Shown: in pieces, positions 1 through 15,163 of the stretch
Numbering within the stretch: the stretch's first letter is position 1
Layout: each line of letters opens with the position of its first letter
DNA from: Pseudomonas sp. KU43P
GTDB lineage: Bacteria; Pseudomonadota; Gammaproteobacteria; Pseudomonadales; Pseudomonadaceae
DNA: 64,000 nucleotides
Reading direction: 5' to 3'
NCBI RefSeq assembly: GCF_033095865.1
Contig: NZ_AP019365.1
Span: 4,871,501 to 4,935,500 of the forward strand
The notes under the pieces: generated by a model
What the model was told of the DNA's origin: nothing
The model's database searches: none
What the model saw: only the letters and a program-made list of their open reading frames with translations
Made by a program: the position numbers and the translations under genes

Positions 1-507
1 GGCGATGGGCGCCGGGTACCCAAAGACCACCCCCGGATCGAAGCGATTGGCGAGGTAGACAGCCTCAACAGCCAGCTTGGGCTGTTGCTCGCGGGGTTGG
101 CAGAACTGGGGCTGGATGAGGTGAGCACGGTTCTGGCGCCATGCCAGCATCGCTTGTTCGATCTCGGGGGTGAGTTGGCGATGCCAAGCTACCAAGCGCT
201 GAACCTGGCCGAAGTGGAACGCCTGGAAGCGGCCATCGATGTCTGGAACGAGGAACTGGGGCCGTTGAAGAACTTCATTCTGCCCAGTGGTTCAGCGTTG
301 ATTGCTCAGGCACATGTGTGTCGGAGCCTGGCGCGCAGCGCCGAGCGGCGGTGTCAGCAGTTGAATGCCGTGGAGCCGCTGGAGGGGGTGGGGTTGGCGT
401 ATATCAATCGGCTTTCCGATCTGTTGTTCGTGGCGGCGCGGATCATCGGGCGGCGGCAGGGGGTGGCAGAGGTGCTTTGGCAAGCTGCGCAAAAGCCTAA
501 CGGCTGA
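1..507 (+). CDS. PduO-type cob(I)alamin adenosyltransferase, 5' end missing
   Basis: ATP:cob(I)alamin (corrinoid) adenosyltransferase of the PduO family, which transfers the adenosyl group of ATP to cobalt to make adenosylcobalamin in the cytoplasm. The reading frame is open from base 1, and the residues before the first internal start (GRRVPKDHPRIEAIGEVDSL) carry the family's conserved N-terminal motif. The true start therefore lies upstream of the window, and roughly the first 20 residues are missing. The later part is the usual five-helix bundle with the family-typical stretch YINRLSDLLFVAARI near the C-terminus. It converges on the Nudix gene, with a REP pair between them. Family assignment is firm; which corrinoid pathway it serves cannot be told here. 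Confidence 0.9.
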   Translation, partial: GDGRRVPKDHPRIEAIGEVDSLNSQLGLLLAGLAELGLDEVSTVLAPCQHRLFDLGGELAMPSYQALNLAEVERLEAAIDVWNEELGPLKNFILPSGSALIAQAHVCRSLARSAERRCQQLNAVEPLEGVGLAYINRLSDLLFVAARIIGRRQGVAEVLWQAAQKPNG

Positions 508-532
508 AATCGACGGGGCCGCTTTGCAGCCT

Positions 533-608
533 GATCGCCGGCAAGCCGGCTCCCACAGGGGTTGTGCACTGCTTTTCTTATGGGAGCCAGCTTGCCGGCG
601 ATTGGGCC
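533..608. repeat. Inverted REP pair (BIME-like)
   Basis: Two copies of a GCCGGCAAGCCGGCTCCCACA-type palindromic unit face each other (about 533-559 and, inverted, 581-608). They lie between the convergent adenosyltransferase and Nudix genes. The second copy has one change (GGGAGCCAGC). Each unit can form a stem by itself and the pair can form a larger one. Confidence 0.85.
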
Positions 609-627
609 GCACAGCGGCACCGTTTTT

Positions 628-1572
628 TCAGGCTTCCGGCCAGAACGCCCGAATCCCGGCTACGCCCTGCGCCCCGGTTTCCCAAGCTTGCTCGCGGTCA
701 CACGGCCCGACGCCACCCAGCAAGAACACCGGCCGATTGAACCCGGCAATCAATTGCTGCGCCTGCGCCCAGCCCAGCGGCTGTGCATCAGGATGGGTCT
801 GGGTCGGCTGCACCGGTGACAGGGTGACGAAATCCACGCCCATCTGCTCGGCCAGCGCCAGCTCCTCGGCACTGTGGCAAGACGCCGCCAGCCACCGGTC
901 TTTCGGGAACGGCCGGCCCTTGGCGGCATATTTGCGCAGTTGCGCAGCAGTGAGGTGCCAACCGGCCGCCGGGAAATCGCCCAGCCATTCCAGCGGCCCC
1001 TTGAGCATCAGTTGCGCCTTGCCTGCGCACAAACCCACCGCATCCACGGCGACGTCGCGGTACTTGGGGTCGTACATGTCCGGTGCACGCAACTGGATCA
1101 GGCGGACACCGGATGCCACTGCCTTCTGAATGCCCTTGAGCATCTCGGGCACTTCCAGGCCGTCCGGCGTAATGAGGTACTGATCTGGCAGCCGCGCTGC
1201 TGCGACGATCGGTTTGTTGGCCTCGGGGAATTCGTACTGTGCCAGATCCCGGGATGCCACCCAGGCCAGCGGCTGGCCTTCGGCACCATGGGGCTCGCCG
1301 GTGAATGCGTCAACTTCGCGCACGTCCAGCAACACCTGCTTATCCGGGTAATCATGGCTGACCTTGATCAGCGCCCGCGAACGGGTCACTTCGATACCCA
1401 GTTCCTCGCGCAGTTCACGAGCCAGCGCCGCCTCGACGCCTTCGCCCTCCTCCACCTTGCCGCCCGGAAATTCCCAAAGGCCGCCCTGGTGCTGGGTGTC
1501 CGCGCGGCGGGCAATCAGGATCCGGCCGTCTGTACCGCGAATCACGGCCGCTACCACATGAATCCGTTTCAC
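628..1572 (-). CDS. mutT: Nudix hydrolase (MutT) fused to a thiamine-phosphate-synthase-like domain
   Basis: A 314-residue two-domain protein. Residues about 1-130 are a MutT-type Nudix domain with the box GGKVEEGEG...RELREELGI, expected to hydrolyse 8-oxo-dGTP and so limit A:T to C:G mutation. Residues about 135-310 resemble thiamine monophosphate synthase (YLITPD near the start, FVTLSPVQPT and LLGGVG near the end). This fusion is a known pseudomonad architecture; the role of the second domain is unsettled. The start codon is GTG and overlaps the stop of the upstream GST gene (GTGA), so the two are probably co-translated. Length and both domains look intact. Confidence 0.9.
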   Translation of the reverse strand: MKRIHVVAAVIRGTDGRILIARRADTQHQGGLWEFPGGKVEEGEGVEAALARELREELGIEVTRSRALIKVSHDYPDKQVLLDVREVDAFTGEPHGAEGQPLAWVASRDLAQYEFPEANKPIVAAARLPDQYLITPDGLEVPEMLKGIQKAVASGVRLIQLRAPDMYDPKYRDVAVDAVGLCAGKAQLMLKGPLEWLGDFPAAGWHLTAAQLRKYAAKGRPFPKDRWLAASCHSAEELALAEQMGVDFVTLSPVQPTQTHPDAQPLGWAQAQQLIAGFNRPVFLLGGVGPCDREQAWETGAQGVAGIRAFWPEA

Positions 1573-2201
1573 CCTTCACACTCCGCCAGGCCAGCTTGCT
1601 GCCAGGCCTTGAAGGCTGGCCACTGGTAAATCGTCTCGATGTACGCTGCTGCCTGCGCCGGCACCTCCACGCGGTAGCTGCGCAGGCGCACGGCTACCGG
1701 GGCGAAGAAGGCGTCGGCCAGGGTCGGCTTGCCGAACAGGAATGGCCCGTTGTCCTTGGCCACCAGGCGGCATTCGGACCACAACGCGACGATGCGGTCG
1801 ATGTCTACCTGCACGTCCAGCGGGACGCTCTCCAGCGCTTCGTCACGCGACAGGTCGAACGGCATCGCGCCGCGCAGGGCGAAGAAGCCACTGTGCATCT
1901 GCGCGCACGCGGAACGTGCCTGGGCGCGGGCGGCTACGTCCACCGGCCAGAGCTGCGCTTCGGGGTGCTGTTCGTTGAGGTATTCGGCGATGGCCAGGGA
2001 ATCGGCGATCACACCGTGCTCGGTCTTGAGCAGCGGCACCTTGCCGGTGGCGGAGAAGGCGAGAAGGCGTTGACGGGTGTCGGGCTGATTCAGCTTGATC
2101 AAGGTTTCTTCATAGGGCACGCCAGCCAGCTCCAGGGCCAGGGCGCCGCGTAGTGACCAGGAAGAATACAGCTTGTCGCCGATGATCAGGTGATAGCTCA
2201 T
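1569..2201 (-). CDS. Glutathione S-transferase family protein
   Basis: A 210-residue GST-fold protein. The N-terminal thioredoxin-like half contains SSWSLRGALAL (probable glutathione-activating Ser region) and KVPLL...ADSLAIAEYL; the C-terminal half is helical. I chose the ATG at 2201 (MSYHLIIGDK) because a GGAG lies about 8 bases upstream. The longer upstream frame encodes REP-like sequence and does not look like protein. The gene overlaps mutT downstream. GSTs of this type conjugate or reduce electrophiles with glutathione; the substrate cannot be inferred. Confidence 0.88.
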   Translation of the reverse strand: MSYHLIIGDKLYSSWSLRGALALELAGVPYEETLIKLNQPDTRQRLLAFSATGKVPLLKTEHGVIADSLAIAEYLNEQHPEAQLWPVDVAARAQARSACAQMHSGFFALRGAMPFDLSRDEALESVPLDVQVDIDRIVALWSECRLVAKDNGPFLFGKPTLADAFFAPVAVRLRSYRVEVPAQAAAYIETIYQWPAFKAWQQAGLAECEG

Positions 2202-2242
2202 GGGTCGGCTCCATTGGTTTGAGGGTTTGGGGCTGCGTTGCA

Positions 2243-2317
2243 GCCCATCGCTGGCAACCCAGCTCCCACAAGAAGAACAGTGCACTACCTGTGGGAGCCG
2301 GCTTGCCGGCGAAAAGG
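2243..2317. repeat. Inverted REP pair, one copy degenerate
   Basis: About 2243-2270 (degenerate: CATCGCTGGCAACCCAGCTC) and an intact inverted copy at about 2288-2317 (CTGTGGGAGCCGGCTTGCCG). The pair lies between argJ and the downstream GST gene, which point the same way, so it may separate the two transcription units. Confidence 0.8.
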
Positions 2318-2325
2318 CCCTGGGA

Positions 2326-3543
2326 TCAGGTCCGGTATTCGGCGTTGATCTTCACGTACTCGTGGGACAGGTCGGTGGTCCAGATGGTTTCGCTGCACTG
2401 GCCACGGCCCAGCTCGATACGGATGGTGATCTCTTCCTGCGCCATCACCGCCGAGCCTTGCGCCTCGGTGTAGCTGGGGCTGCGGCCACCTTGGCTGGCG
2501 ATGCAGACGTTGTCCAGATAAACGTCGATCAGGCTGACATCCAGCTCCGGCACGCCGGCACGGCCGACGGCGGCCAGGATGCGGCCCCAGTTCGGGTCGG
2601 AGGCGAACAGCGCGGTCTTGATCAGCGGCGAGTGGGCCACGGCGTAACCGACATCCAGGCACTCCTGATGGTTGCCACCACCGTTGACCTGCACGGTCAC
2701 GAACTTGGTGGCACCTTCACCGTCACGGACGATGGCCTGGGCCACTTCCATGCACACTTCGAACACCGCTTTTTTCAGTGCTTCGAACAGCGCGCCGCTG
2801 GCTTCGGTGACTTCCGGCAGGTTGGCCTTGCCGGTGGCGATCAGCATGCAGCAGTCGTTGGTCGAGGTGTCGCCGTCGATGGTGATGCGGTTGAACGACT
2901 TGTTGGCGCCGTCGAGCATCAGGTCCTTGAGCACGGCCGGGGAGACCTTGGCGTCGGTGGCAATGTAGCCGAGCATGGTCGCCATGTTCGGGCGGATCAT
3001 GCCGGCACCCTTGCTGATGCCGGTCACGGTGACGGTCACGCCTTCGTGCTGAAACTGGCGGCTGGCACCCTTGGGCAGGGTGTCGGTGGTCATGATGCCA
3101 GTGGCGGCTTCAGCCCAGTTGTTTTCCGACAGGTTGTCCAGGGCAGCTTGCAAGGCACCTTCGATCTTTTCCACCGGCAGCGGCTCGCCGATCACACCGG
3201 TGGAGAATGGCAGTACCGACTCGGCCGGCACGCCCGTCAGTTCGGCCAGCTTGGCACAGGTACGCTCGGCGGCAGCCAGGCCTGGCGCGCCGGTGCCGGC
3301 GTTGGCGTTGCCGGTGTTGGTCAGCAGGTAGCGCACGGTGCCCTGTACACGCTGCTTGGAAAGGATCACGGGCGCGGCGCAGAACGCGTTGAGGGTGAAC
3401 ACGCCGGCAACGCTGGAGCCTTCGGCACAGCGCATCACCACTACGTCCTTGCGCCCCGGGCGCTTGATGCCCGCGGAAGCGATGCCGAGTTCAAAACCCG
3501 GAACCGGGTGCAGGGTGGGCAAAGGACCAAGACCAACAGCCAT
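2326..3543 (-). CDS. argJ: Bifunctional ornithine acetyltransferase / N-acetylglutamate synthase ArgJ
   Basis: A 405-residue enzyme of cyclic arginine biosynthesis. It moves the acetyl group from N-acetylornithine to glutamate and can also use acetyl-CoA. ArgJ is made as one chain and cleaves itself between Ala and Thr. The site is visible in [14 protein letters not shown], with the catalytic Thr at about residue 189; GDTSTND follows further on, also family-typical. Full length for the family. It lies downstream of secA and is separated from it by a strong terminator hairpin, so it probably has its own promoter in the short gap. Confidence 0.97.
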   Translation of the reverse strand: MAVGLGPLPTLHPVPGFELGIASAGIKRPGRKDVVVMRCAEGSSVAGVFTLNAFCAAPVILSKQRVQGTVRYLLTNTGNANAGTGAPGLAAAERTCAKLAELTGVPAESVLPFSTGVIGEPLPVEKIEGALQAALDNLSENNWAEAATGIMTTDTLPKGASRQFQHEGVTVTVTGISKGAGMIRPNMATMLGYIATDAKVSPAVLKDLMLDGANKSFNRITIDGDTSTNDCCMLIATGKANLPEVTEASGALFEALKKAVFEVCMEVAQAIVRDGEGATKFVTVQVNGGGNHQECLDVGYAVAHSPLIKTALFASDPNWGRILAAVGRAGVPELDVSLIDVYLDNVCIASQGGRSPSYTEAQGSAVMAQEEITIRIELGRGQCSETIWTTDLSHEYVKINAEYRT

Positions 3544-3574
3544 TAGAGCGCTCCTAGAATACGGTGAATATGGA

Positions 3575-3599
3575 AAAAGGGGGCCGCAATGCGGCCCCC
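3575..3599 (-). terminator. Rho-independent terminator after secA
   Basis: Read on the minus strand, a 9-bp perfect stem GGGGGCCGC/GCGGCCCCC with a 3-base loop is followed by TTTTT. It lies 30 bases past the secA stop codon and before argJ. Confidence 0.85.
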
Positions 3600-3630
3600 A
3601 GGTTTGTCACGATACAACAATCAGGTCAGA

Positions 3631-6366
<2,736 letters not shown>

Positions 6367-6609
6367 ATCGGCAGGATCTTCCACACGTAGGGATGGAGGG
6401 CGGCCCCATGAGTCGCCCGTGCAGCCCTGAGGCCGCATGCGAACGAGCATTCTACCCGGAAACGATGGTGAGGAAAGTGGTGGATTTCCACGATGCTGGC
6501 ACAGCGCTTAGGCGGGGGCTTTTCTAAGATAGGGGCATTTTCCCTGAGTTCAACCCAGAGCATGATGAAACGTATCGAGAACGGCTCCTATTCCTTATTG
6601 CCTCTACCG

Positions 6610-6702
6610 GCCAATCGCCGGCAAGCCTGCTCCCACAGGAATATCCACAGGCTTCTAGCCCTGCACAGTACCTGTGAGCGCCGGCTTGCCGGCGATTGGG
6701 CC
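6610..6702. repeat. Inverted REP pair in the secA/dciA divergent gap
   Basis: Units at about 6610-6639 and, inverted, 6671-6702 (GCCGGCTTGCCGGCGATTGG), both slightly degenerate. Unlike most pairs here, this one lies between divergent genes, about 55 bases before the dciA start. The dciA promoter must therefore be within or just downstream of it. Confidence 0.8.
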
Positions 6703-6757
6703 AGTGACGGCACCGGAGATGTTAGACTGCCGATCTTGTAACCTCATGCGTACCCCC

Positions 6758-7213
6758 ATGGCCTTCAAACCCTCCCCCGCCCAGCCACCTTCCGCACTGC
6801 TGCGCCAGGTGCGCCCGCTGCGTCTGCTGCTGAATCAGGCCGAGCGTCTGGAGCATTTGCAACGCTTGCTGGAGAGTCAGCTGCAACCGGCTGCCCGCGA
6901 GCATTGCCATGTGGCTTCGTGGCGCGATGGCACCCTGTTGCTGGTGGTCACCGACGGGCATTGGGCCACTCGATTGCGCTACCAGCAGAAGCGACTGATG
7001 CGCCAGCTCCAGGCTCTCGAGGCATTCGGCAACCTGCAACGCATCCTCTATAAGGTGCAACCACCGCTGGTGCCGGCCAAACGTGGAGGCAACACTACCG
7101 AGCTTTCAGTCAATGCCGCCGAAAGCATCCGCGATTCCGCCGAGGGCATCGCCGACCCCAAGTTGCGCGAAGCCCTGCAACGCCTGGCCGCCCACGCCAA
7201 GGGCAAGCCATAA
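6758..7213 (+). CDS. dciA: DUF721 protein, DciA-type replicative helicase loader
   Basis: A DUF721 protein of about 151 residues. Members (DciA) are the ancestral bacterial factor that helps load the DnaB helicase and are found where DnaC/DnaI are absent, as in Pseudomonas. The core SALLRQVRPL...HLQRLLESQLQP...HCHVASWRDGTLLLVVTDGHWATRLRYQ is clear; the C-terminal third is charged and probably flexible. Two in-frame ATGs are possible, at 6746 (MRTPMAF) and 6758 (MAFKPSP). Neither has a good ribosome site, and I chose 6758 by similarity to relatives. Position next to secA is typical for this genus. Confidence 0.85.
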   Translation: MAFKPSPAQPPSALLRQVRPLRLLLNQAERLEHLQRLLESQLQPAAREHCHVASWRDGTLLLVVTDGHWATRLRYQQKRLMRQLQALEAFGNLQRILYKVQPPLVPAKRGGNTTELSVNAAESIRDSAEGIADPKLREALQRLAAHAKGKP

Positions 7214-7237
7214 AAAAGGCCACCCTAAGGTGGCCTT
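7212..7237. terminator. Terminator shared by lpxC and dciA
   Basis: A 9-bp stem AAGGCCACC/GGTGGCCTT with loop CTAA lies between the convergent dciA and lpxC genes. On the minus strand it is followed by TTTTTTA, so it is strongest as the lpxC terminator (end of the dcw-lpxC region). On the plus strand the T-run is poor. Confidence 0.85.
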
Positions 7238-7260
7238 AATGAACTAGAGAGTGTTCGAAC

Positions 7261-8208
<948 letters not shown>

Positions 8209-8284
8209 TCAACAAAGGCTGGGGATGATAACAGACCCGGCCTTTGCTGAACACCAATCACCCTTATACCCCTGATAAATTCCA

Positions 8285-9481
8285 TTAATCAGCCTGACGA
8301 CGCAGGAAGGCTGGGATATCCAGGTAGTCCAAGTCATCCTGAGGGTTGAGTTTAGCTGCAGCGGCGGCACCTGCATGGGCCTGGTTGCGCATCACGGTCG
8401 GACGCTCCAGGTCACGGTAGTTGACCGCTGGCTGCTCCTGACGAGCCGGGGCTGGGTTGGAGGCCTCATAAGCCTGCTGAGCAGTCTGCAGGGTGTTGTC
8501 GACCACCTTCACAGGCTTCTCGATGCGCGCGCCCAGGCCGGTGGCAACCACGGTCACGTGCAGTTCGTCGCGCATGTCGGGGTCGATCACGGTGCCGACC
8601 TTGACCATCGCGTGGTCGGAGGCGAAGGCTTCGATGATGCTACCCACATCGGAGTATTCACCCAGCGACAGGTCCGGGCCTGCGGTGATGTTCACCAGGA
8701 TGCCGCGGGCGCCCTGCAGGTTGACGTCTTCGAGCAGCGGGTTGCGAATCGCCGCTTCGGTGGCTTCGCGAGCACGGTTCGGGCCGCTGGCGCAACCGGT
8801 ACCCATCATCGCCATGCCCATCTCGCCCATCACGGTGCGCACGTCGGCAAAGTCGACGTTGATCATGCCCGGGCGCTTGATGATGTCGGAGATACCGCGA
8901 ACGGCACCGGCCAGTACATCGTCGGCCTTGGCGAAGGCGGACAGCAGGCTGGCATCCTTGCCCAGGATGGTCAGCAGCTTCTCGTTGGGGATGGTGATGA
9001 GCGAGTCGACGCTCTCAGCCAGCATGCGGATGCCCTCATCGGCGATCTGCATACGTTTGCGGCCCTCGAACGGGAACGGGCGGGTCACCACTGCAACGGT
9101 GAGGATGCCCATTTCCTTGGCCACTTCGGCGATGATCGGCGCCGCACCGGTACCGGTACCGCCGCCCATGCCGGTGGTGATGAACACCATGTTGGTGCCC
9201 TGCAGCACTTCGGCGATGCGCTCGCGGTCTTCCAGCGCGGCCTGACGGCCGACTTCCGGATTGGCGCCAGCGCCCAGACCTTTGGTCACGCCGGTACCCA
9301 GTTGCAGGATGGTGCGTGCGCCGATGTTTTTCAGCGCCTGGGCATCGGTGTTGGCGCAGATGAACTCGACGCCTTCGATGCTGCTCTTCACCATGTGGTT
9401 GACGGCGTTGCCGCCGCCACCGCCGACGCCGATCACCTTGATGACCGGGCTTTGCGGGACGTTGTCTACGAGCTCGAACAT
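8285..9481 (-). CDS. ftsZ: Cell division tubulin FtsZ
   Basis: The 398-residue GTPase that polymerises into the Z ring at mid-cell. Visible are GVGGGGGNAVNHM, the tubulin signature GGGTGTGAAP, the synergy-loop region around NVDFADVRTVM, a variable Ala/Gln-rich linker from about residue 320, and the conserved C-terminal peptide DYLDIPAFLRRQ that binds FtsA and ZipA. It is the last dcw gene and follows ftsA after 55 bases. The start MFELVDNVPQ has a good GGAGAGG ribosome site immediately upstream on the minus strand. Confidence 0.99.
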   Translation of the reverse strand: MFELVDNVPQSPVIKVIGVGGGGGNAVNHMVKSSIEGVEFICANTDAQALKNIGARTILQLGTGVTKGLGAGANPEVGRQAALEDRERIAEVLQGTNMVFITTGMGGGTGTGAAPIIAEVAKEMGILTVAVVTRPFPFEGRKRMQIADEGIRMLAESVDSLITIPNEKLLTILGKDASLLSAFAKADDVLAGAVRGISDIIKRPGMINVDFADVRTVMGEMGMAMMGTGCASGPNRAREATEAAIRNPLLEDVNLQGARGILVNITAGPDLSLGEYSDVGSIIEAFASDHAMVKVGTVIDPDMRDELHVTVVATGLGARIEKPVKVVDNTLQTAQQAYEASNPAPARQEQPAVNYRDLERPTVMRNQAHAGAAAAAKLNPQDDLDYLDIPAFLRRQAD

Positions 9482-9536
9482 TTTCCCTCTCCTTACAGTT
9501 CTCTAGTTGTCGCGCCTACCACTACTGCTTTGAAAC

Positions 9537-10799
9537 TTAGAAGTTGCCCTGGACCCACCGCTTGAAGCGCTCAAGCACTGGGGCCTTCGGTTCATCGCCA
9601 TAGCTGTTGTTGCTGCTGTTGCTGTTACCGGTCAGGACCATGTCCTCGGACTGCTTGAGCAGGCCGTAGGTGAGCAGGCCCACGCCGGTGGAATAGATCG
9701 GGTTGCGCACCACGTCGCTCAGCCCCCGAACGCTGTGCGGTACGCCCAGGCGTACCGGCATGTGGAAGATTTCCTCGGCCAGCTCCACGGCACCTTCCAT
9801 CTTCGCGGTACCGCCGGTGAGGACGATGCCGGCCGGCACCAGGTCCTCGTAACCGCTGCGGCGCAGCTCGGCTTGGATCAGCGTGAAGAGCTCGTCGTAA
9901 CGTGGCTCGACCACCTCGGCCAGGGCCTGGCGCGACAGCTCGCGCGGTGGGCGGTCGCCCACGCTCGGCACCTTGATGGTTTCGCCCGCGCCGGCCAGCT
10001 TGGCCAGGGCGCAGGCGTAACGGATCTTGATTTCCTCGGCATACTGGGTCGGTGTACGCAGGGCCATGGCGATGTCGTTGGTCACCTGGTCGCCGGCAAT
10101 CGGGATCACTGCGGTGTGGCGGATGGCGCCTTCGGTGAAGATCGCGATGTCGGTAGTACCGCCACCGATGTCCACCAGGCACACGCCCAGCTCTTTTTCA
10201 TCGTCGGTCAGCACCGAATAGGCCGAAGCCAGTTGCTCGAGGATGATGTCGTCGATTTCCAGGCCGCAACGGCGCACGCACTTTTCGATGTTCTGCGCTG
10301 CGTTGACCGCGCAGGTGACCACGTGGACCTTGGCCTCCAAACGCACGCCCGACATGCCCAGCGGCTCGCGCACGCCTTCCTGGTTGTCGATCACGTAGTC
10401 CTGCGGCAGGGTGTGCAGCACGCGCTGGTCGGCCGGAATGGCCACGGCCTGGGCGGCGTCGAGCACGCGCTCGAGGTCGGCCACGCTGACTTCGCGGTCG
10501 CGGATGGCGACGATGCCGTGGGAGTTCAGGCTGCGGATGTGGTTGCCAGCAACGCCGACGAACGCCGAGTGGATGCGGCAGCCGGCCATCAGCTGGGCTT
10601 CTTCCACTGCGCGCTGGATCGACTGCACGGTCGACTCGATGTTCACCACCACGCCCTTCTTCAGGCCGCGGGACGGATGGGTACCGATGCCTACGATCTC
10701 CAGGGTGCCGTCTTCGCCTACTTCACCCACCAGCGCCACCACCTTGGAGGTGCCGATGTCCAGCCCGACGATCATTTTGCCGCTATGCGCGTTTGCCAT
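9537..10799 (-). CDS. ftsA: Cell division actin-like protein FtsA
   Basis: The 420-residue ATP-binding actin relative that anchors FtsZ to the membrane and recruits later division proteins. MIVGLDIGTSKVVALVGEV is the phosphate-1 motif, VDIGGGTTDIAI is phosphate-2, and the C-terminal LERFKRWVQGNF is the amphipathic membrane-targeting helix. I chose the ATG at 10799 (MANAHSGKMI), which has AGAGAGG just upstream. The 23 codons before it overlap ftsQ and do not resemble FtsA. It lies 14 bases downstream of ftsQ. Confidence 0.98.
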   Translation of the reverse strand: MANAHSGKMIVGLDIGTSKVVALVGEVGEDGTLEIVGIGTHPSRGLKKGVVVNIESTVQSIQRAVEEAQLMAGCRIHSAFVGVAGNHIRSLNSHGIVAIRDREVSVADLERVLDAAQAVAIPADQRVLHTLPQDYVIDNQEGVREPLGMSGVRLEAKVHVVTCAVNAAQNIEKCVRRCGLEIDDIILEQLASAYSVLTDDEKELGVCLVDIGGGTTDIAIFTEGAIRHTAVIPIAGDQVTNDIAMALRTPTQYAEEIKIRYACALAKLAGAGETIKVPSVGDRPPRELSRQALAEVVEPRYDELFTLIQAELRRSGYEDLVPAGIVLTGGTAKMEGAVELAEEIFHMPVRLGVPHSVRGLSDVVRNPIYSTGVGLLTYGLLKQSEDMVLTGNSNSSNNSYGDEPKAPVLERFKRWVQGNF

Positions 10800-10813
10800 G
10801 GTCCTGCCTCTCT

Positions 10814-11683
10814 CTAATTCTTCGCAACGGCGGGTTGGGCCGTCGTCGGTGCATTCGGTTCCCGCCAACCAACGGCAAGTCCGTTGGCATAACGCAGATC
10901 AATGCGGGCGATGTTGGTGATCTGCTCTTTGAGTGTCTTGTCGTAAATGGCAATGAAACGGCGCATCTTCTCCACCAGATGGTCGCGCCCCAACAACAGC
11001 TCGATACCCGGCCCGGCGCTGCCTGCTCCGGTGGTCAGGAACCAGCTGCCCCGCTCGCGCAGCTCCAGGCGAGCGATGGAAAAGCCCAGGGGGCGCAGCA
11101 TCTGGCTCAATACCTGATACTGCTGCATGACTTGTTGCTGGGCACGCTGCGGCCCGGCCAACTGCGGCAGGTGCTCGTAGTTGGCCAGTTCGCGCGGGGT
11201 AAAGGCCTGGCCCTGGTTGTTGAGCAAGGCTTCATCCCCCCAGCGCGCCACCGGCAACTGTTCTTCCAGGCGGATCACCACCTCATCCGGCCACACCCGA
11301 CGCACTTCGGCGTGGGCGATCCATGGCATCTGCTCGAGCTCCGCGCGCATCGCCGTGAGGTCGACGCTGAAGAAGCTCGCCGCCACGTACGGCGCGATTC
11401 GCTGCTGCACCGACTGCTGGCTGATGTAACTGAGGTCGCCTTGCACGTCGATCTTGGTGATCGGCCGGTCGGCATAGGGCATCAGGCGAATCGCGCCTTC
11501 GTAGGCGCCGAAGCCTGCAGCCACCAGCAATACCGGCCACAGCAGGCGCTTGAGGCCTCCCAGGCTCGGCCGTGGCAGGCGCGCCGATACGGGCTCGTCG
11601 GCCACCAGTCGGCTGGCACCACGTGGCACCGGCTTGCTGCGGCCGGTAACGGGTTGCTGCTGACGTATCATCGCGCCTTGCAT
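10814..11683 (-). CDS. ftsQ: Divisome protein FtsQ
   Basis: A 289-residue bitopic inner-membrane protein that links FtsB/FtsL to the rest of the divisome in the periplasm. It has a basic cytoplasmic N-terminus, one transmembrane segment near residues 48-65 ([15 protein letters not shown]), and a POTRA domain beginning [14 protein letters not shown]. The FtsQ domain follows, with [22 protein letters not shown]. An alternative ATG four codons in (MIRQQQP) is possible. It follows ddlB after 6 bases in the dcw operon. Confidence 0.96.
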   Translation of the reverse strand: MQGAMIRQQQPVTGRSKPVPRGASRLVADEPVSARLPRPSLGGLKRLLWPVLLVAAGFGAYEGAIRLMPYADRPITKIDVQGDLSYISQQSVQQRIAPYVAASFFSVDLTAMRAELEQMPWIAHAEVRRVWPDEVVIRLEEQLPVARWGDEALLNNQGQAFTPRELANYEHLPQLAGPQRAQQQVMQQYQVLSQMLRPLGFSIARLELRERGSWFLTTGAGSAGPGIELLLGRDHLVEKMRRFIAIYDKTLKEQITNIARIDLRYANGLAVGWREPNAPTTAQPAVAKN

Positions 11684-11689
11684 GGCTAG

Positions 11690-14083
<2,394 letters not shown>

Positions 14084-14091
<8 letters not shown>

Positions 14092-15163
14092 GGGCCACCT
14101 CCAGGCAGATATCGACCACGGTGCTGGTTGCGGCAGGTTTGGCCAGGCGCCGTGCGGTGCCTGCCATGGTGTTGAGTTTCTCGGGTTGCATCAGCACCTC
14201 GTTCAGGCGTTCAGCGAGCTGCGCTGCGCCAGTTGTCGCTTGTGGCATGAGGAAGGCGGCGCCTTCCCGAGCCAGATATTGGGCGTTGTGGGTCTGGTGG
14301 TCGTCGATCGCATGGGGCAAGGGCACCAGCATCGAAGGCAGGCCCGCCGCCGCGAGTTCGCTGACGGTCAGGGCACCGGCCCGGCACACCACCATGTCGG
14401 CCCAGCCATAGGCGTGGGCCATGTCCTTGATGAACGGCTCTACCTGAGCCTCGACACCTGCCTCGTGATAACGCTCGGCGGTGATCGGCGCGTGGTTCTT
14501 TCCGGCCTGGTGGAACACCTCGGGGCGCAGGCCTGCGGGCACTTCGGACAGGGCCTTAGGCAACAATTTGTTCAATGGTTCCGCACCCAGGCTGCCGCCC
14601 ATGACCAGCAGGCGGGCACGGCGCTCGGCCAAGGGTGCACGCTGCGCGTCCATGAACAATTCGGCACGCACCGGATTGCCGGTGGTACGCAGCTTGTCAC
14701 TGGCCCCGAAAGTGCCCGGGAAAGCTTCGCAGACTCGTGCCGACAACGGCACCAGCAGCCGATTGGCGGTACCGGCACGGGCGTTCTGTTCGTGAATCAC
14801 CAGCGGCACACCGCACAACCGCGCAGCCACGCCGCCAGGGCCGGTGACATAACCGCCGAAGCCCAGCACACAGACTGGCTTGAGCTGGCGAATGATCCGC
14901 CGCGCCTGCAGCACGGCCTTGACCAGGGTGAACGGCGCCTTGAGCAGCGACAGCTTGCCCTTGCCGCGCAGGCCGGTGACCTGAATCAGGTGCAGGGGCA
15001 GGCCGGCCTGAGGCACCAGTTCGTTCTCGATGCCACGTGGCGTACCCAGCCAGTGCACGCTGTAGCCGCGCGCCTGGAATTCACGGGCGCAGGCCAGGGC
15101 CGGGAACACGTGGCCCCCGGTGCCGCCTGCCATGATCAATACGTTCTTGCCGTCAGCGGCCAT
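14084..15163 (-). CDS. murG: Lipid II synthase MurG
   Basis: The 359-residue membrane-associated GT28 glycosyltransferase that adds GlcNAc to lipid I to give lipid II. Visible are the glycine-rich loop [14 protein letters not shown] at the N-terminus, [14 protein letters not shown], and [15 protein letters not shown] chose the ATG at 15163 ([10 protein letters not shown]); the longer upstream frame is ftsW antiphase sequence. It overlaps the end of ftsW by 11 bases, so translation is probably coupled. Confidence 0.97.
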
